This document shows, piece after piece, positions 5,112-7,218 of a DNA stretch of 7,218 nt (position 1 is its first letter; the number at the start of each line of letters is the position of its first letter). This DNA comes from an uncultured Candidatus Melainabacteria bacterium (GTDB lineage: Bacteria > Cyanobacteriota > Vampirovibrionia > Gastranaerophilales > Gastranaerophilaceae). Made by a program: the position numbers and the translations under genes. The notes below the pieces were generated by a model. That model had not been told where the DNA came from. It worked only from the letters and a program-made list of their open reading frames with translations, and ran no database searches. The stretch covers positions 1 through 7,218 of the forward strand of contig CAKUVB010000087.1 in the NCBI GenBank assembly GCA_934693215.1. Direction: 5' to 3'.

Positions 5112-7218
5112 TTATTCTCTAAAAGATAATTCTGCAAAAGTTTTCTTTAAGTTTGCTCTTACGTTAGCCATTTGAGTTTCAATAGTTTCATCTGTAAGAG
5201 TTGTGTTAGCATCTAATAACTTGATTCTGCAAGCAATACTTTTGTATCCGTCTTGAACATGCTCACCTTGATAAATATCAAATACTTCACAACCATTAAA
5301 TAAGTTGTTATTAACACCTTTTTTAATTGCTTTTTCTAAATCTGCATAAGATACATCTTGAGGAATTATCATAGCCAAATCTCTTTGTACCTCTGGGAAT
5401 TGAGGTAATTTTTTGTATCTAGGTGTTGATTCGTTTATGTTTGCAAATACCATATCTAAATCAACCTTGAACAAGAATGCATCTTGTTTCATTTTTAATC
5501 TATCTCTCAATTCAGGATTAATTTGTCCATAATAACCGATAACCTCAGGACGTTTGCCTAATAACATCATTACACCAGTTCTATAAGGGTGTAGAGATTT
5601 GTGGGTTTCAGCAAGTGGTGAATCTGCTAGGCTCACAAGCTTTATTCTTTTTGCTAAACCTAGTTCGTCCATTAAGTTATCTACAATACCTTTAATTGTA
5701 TAAAAATCAATAGTTCCTGTTGTTTGCCATTTTGAATTTTCTTTGTCACCGGTAATAATACCTTCTAAAATTTGAGTTTCTTTTACACCTGCAGAACGTT
5801 CATCAGCTTCTGCAACCTTGTTATATACTTTGCCAAACTCATAACCCCAGAAAACCTTTTGACCATTATCATAATTGTTTTTCATGCAGTTTAATAAACT
5901 TGCAGCCATAGTTTGACGAAGCATAGTAAATTCTTCACTAGCCGGATATTCAACTTTTACGGCTTTGTCACTATCGTAAACAATATCAAATTGTTTTAAT
6001 AGAGGTTCTCCGATTAATGATGGTGTAACAAGTTCGTTCAAACCTGCAGATAACATTAATTCATGGATTTTTTTCTTAGTTCTTTCTTCTAAAGTTATAA
6101 CTGGAGTAGAAGATTTGTTAGGTAATGTTGGTGCAATTTTATCGTAACCATTAATTCTTGCGATTTCTTCTATTAAATCAATTTCTCTTGTTACATCAGT
6201 TGCTCTGAAAGAAGGAACTTCAAATTTTGCTGCAGCTTCATTTCCACCAAGCATTTTAAACCCTAATCTTTCTAAAATAGTGATACATTTTGTTGAATCA
6301 ATTGTGCAACCTAAGATTTTATTAACTTGAGCGAATCTTAGTGTAATATCAATAGGGTCAAGTTTATTAACTCCTGTTTCAACAATACCTTCAACTTGAG
6401 CAGATGCATATTCGTTTAGTAATTGCATAGCTCTCATTAAACCAGGTTTTATAGCTTCTATATCAACACCATGTTCAAATCTTGCACTAGCATCTGAACG
6501 ATAACCAATACTTCTTGAACTTTTTCTGTTAGTAGCTGGAGTGAAATATGCCGCTTCTAAAGCTATATTTTTAGTGTTATCATCAATTTCTGAATTAGCA
6601 CCTCCGAATACACCAGCAGCACAAACACCTTCTTTTTCTGTAGCAATTAAAACTGTGTCAGTTGTTAGTTCTCTTTCAACACCATCAAGAGTAATTAATT
6701 TTTCGCCATTTTCTGCTCGTCTAACGCATAAATAGTTGTTTAGTTTATCTCTATCAAATGCGTGTAATGGTGTACCATATTCTAATAGTACATAGTTTGT
6801 TATATCTACAACATTGTTGATAGGACGCATGCCGGAAGCAATCAATCTTTTTTGAATCCAATCAGGAGAAGATTTTATCTCAACACCACTCAATAATCCT
6901 ATTGAATAATATTTACAAACATCGTTATCTTTAATTTCAACTTCAAAGTTTGGGTTATTCCCCGCCCCTTGAGGGAGGGGGGTAGGGGGTGGGGTTTTTC
7001 CCTTCATAAATTTTTTGTCCAAAATTCTGGCAATTTTTTCCGCTCTTGTATGGTCAACATTTTTACTAACTACAACAAGCTTATCAACACGGTTAAAGCC
7101 CTCCATTCCTTCTCTTAAAGGTCCAGCAGGCAGTAAATTTTCGTTTCCAAACATTTTTTCAGAATCAACTAAAACAACATTCAAATCTCGTGCCATTTTT
7201 CTATGTTGAAAACCATCA
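5112..7218 (-). CDS. pheT: PheT (phenylalanyl-tRNA synthetase beta) lacking its N-terminus, fused in frame to an LpxK fragment
   Basis: The frame is open through base 7218, so its true start lies outside the window; the ATG at 7196 is internal to the LpxK-like part. Counting from that ATG, residues 1-66 are LpxK and 67-80 are encoded by a GC-rich repeat. PheT starts at about 83 (FEVEIKDNDVCKYYS). Next comes the B3/B4 domain (about 85-255, with MRPINNVVDITNYVLLEYG and LHAFD). The B5 domain follows (about 283-355, with FEVPSFRATDVTREIDLIEE). The catalytic-like core spans about 365-590 and the C-terminal ferredoxin-fold anticodon-binding domain about 597-694, ending FAELSFRE as usual. E. coli PheT is about 795 residues. 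The missing part is the first ~200 residues, including the OB-fold tRNA-binding-like domain. PheT works as an alpha2-beta2 complex with PheS; no pheS is in view. The retained domains are intact and undamaged. Whether this fused gene exists in the cell is doubtful (see findings). Confidence 0.9.
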   Translation of the reverse strand, partial: DGFQHRKMARDLNVVLVDSEKMFGNENLLPAGPLREGMEGFNRVDKLVVVSKNVDHTRAEKIARILDKKFMKGKTPPPTPLPQGAGNNPNFEVEIKDNDVCKYYSIGLLSGVEIKSSPDWIQKRLIASGMRPINNVVDITNYVLLEYGTPLHAFDRDKLNNYLCVRRAENGEKLITLDGVERELTTDTVLIATEKEGVCAAGVFGGANSEIDDNTKNIALEAAYFTPATNRKSSRSIGYRSDASARFEHGVDIEAIKPGLMRAMQLLNEYASAQVEGIVETGVNKLDPIDITLRFAQVNKILGCTIDSTKCITILERLGFKMLGGNEAAAKFEVPSFRATDVTREIDLIEEIARINGYDKIAPTLPNKSSTPVITLEERTKKKIHELMLSAGLNELVTPSLIGEPLLKQFDIVYDSDKAVKVEYPASEEFTMLRQTMAASLLNCMKNNYDNGQKVFWGYEFGKVYNKVAEADERSAGVKETQILEGIITGDKENSKWQTTGTIDFYTIKGIVDNLMDELGLAKRIKLVSLADSPLAETHKSLHPYRTGVMMLLGKRPEVIGYYGQINPELRDRLKMKQDAFLFKVDLDMVFANINESTPRYKKLPQFPEVQRDLAMIIPQDVSYADLEKAIKKGVNNNLFNGCEVFDIYQGEHVQDGYKSIACRIKLLDANTTLTDETIETQMANVRANLKKTFAELSFRE
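6957..6999. repeat. GC-rich hairpin/G-run element at the LpxK-PheT junction
   Basis: In otherwise AT-rich DNA, this tract is nearly all C and G on the plus strand. It starts CCCGCCCCTTGAGGGAGGGG (6961-6980), an interrupted inverted repeat around TTGA. It goes on with G-runs of five and four bases at 6985-6989 and 6991-6994. On the minus strand it reads in frame as TPPPTPLPQGAGN. From memory, this translation recurs in many unrelated bacterial ORFs that have absorbed a dispersed intergenic repeat. Only one copy is present in the window, so its dispersed nature is inferred from composition, structure and that recollection. The four G-runs with one- or two-base loops (6973-6994) fit the G-quadruplex pattern on the strand opposite the coding strand. 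Confidence 0.65.
6996..7218 (-). CDS. lpxK: LpxK (tetraacyldisaccharide 4'-kinase) internal fragment, 5' cut by window, 3' cut by repeat
   Basis: Reading in from base 7217 the frame gives DGFQHRKMARDLNVVLVDS, followed by FGNENLLPAGPLREG and VDKLVVVSKNVDHTRAEKIA. The order DGFQH, RDL-x-(I/V)VLVD, FGN-x-LLPAGPLRE and VD-x-VVV is the signature of the middle of LpxK. LpxK is the inner-membrane kinase that phosphorylates the lipid A precursor at the 4' position. The Walker A end lies beyond the window. The sequence stops being LpxK-like at about 6996, where the GC-rich repeat begins. Usual LpxK proteins (about 330-380 residues) continue for well over 100 residues past this point, so the C-terminal domain is missing. 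The same frame runs on into PheT. Confidence 0.85.

Noticed and set aside
7194..7196. ATG at 7196 as the start of PheT
   Set aside because: Codons upstream of it (DGFQHRK) are conserved LpxK sequence in the same frame, so this Met is internal and the frame begins outside the window.

Overview
The window is AT-rich bacterial DNA with standard codons and purine-rich Shine-Dalgarno sites. Two things point to a cell with an inner and an outer membrane: the start of an RND-type tripartite efflux operon, and a piece of lpxK, a lipid A synthesis gene. The large orphan protein at 2159-4000 has an N/Q-rich N-terminus ending in an 'ISFGA' motif. From memory, that is common in gut Gastranaerophilales (Melainabacteria/Vampirovibrionia). 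The lineage guess is an inference, not shown by the sequence.

Layout. Bases 1-1904 (minus strand) hold an efflux operon, with a membrane-fusion protein followed by the first 234 residues of an RND pump; stop and start overlap by one base. Bases 1905-2158 are a divergent intergenic region with two adjacent palindromic sites that look like operators. Bases 2159-4000 (plus) encode a 613-residue protein of unknown function: a central 'WCT...GDFHVY' domain, then two copies of a module that pairs a small helical segment with a solenoid of exact 20-residue repeats. Bases 4034-4459 (plus) encode a small YhcH/YiaL/EbgC-family sugar-related protein. Two bases later, convergently, lies an exported SH3-like protein (4462-5100, minus), which follows pheT by 11 bases.

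The most unusual region is the right end. The reading frame from 7218 down to 5112 is a chimera. Its first part is an internal fragment of LpxK (tetraacyldisaccharide 4'-kinase) carrying the DGFQH and LLPAGPLRE motifs. Its second part is phenylalanyl-tRNA synthetase beta (PheT) without its first ~200 residues. They meet in frame exactly at a GC-rich, hairpin- and G-quadruplex-prone tract (about 6957-6999) that translates as TPPPTPLPQGAG and looks like a dispersed repeat. Either recombination between repeat copies fused two genes, or an assembler joined two loci through the repeat. I think the assembly explanation is more likely, because both genes are usually essential and each would be broken here.

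The pump genes form one operon. pheT and the SH3 gene may be co-transcribed. The orphan gene and the YhcH gene are co-directional, 33 bases apart. I see no tRNA or rRNA gene, CRISPR array or transposase.
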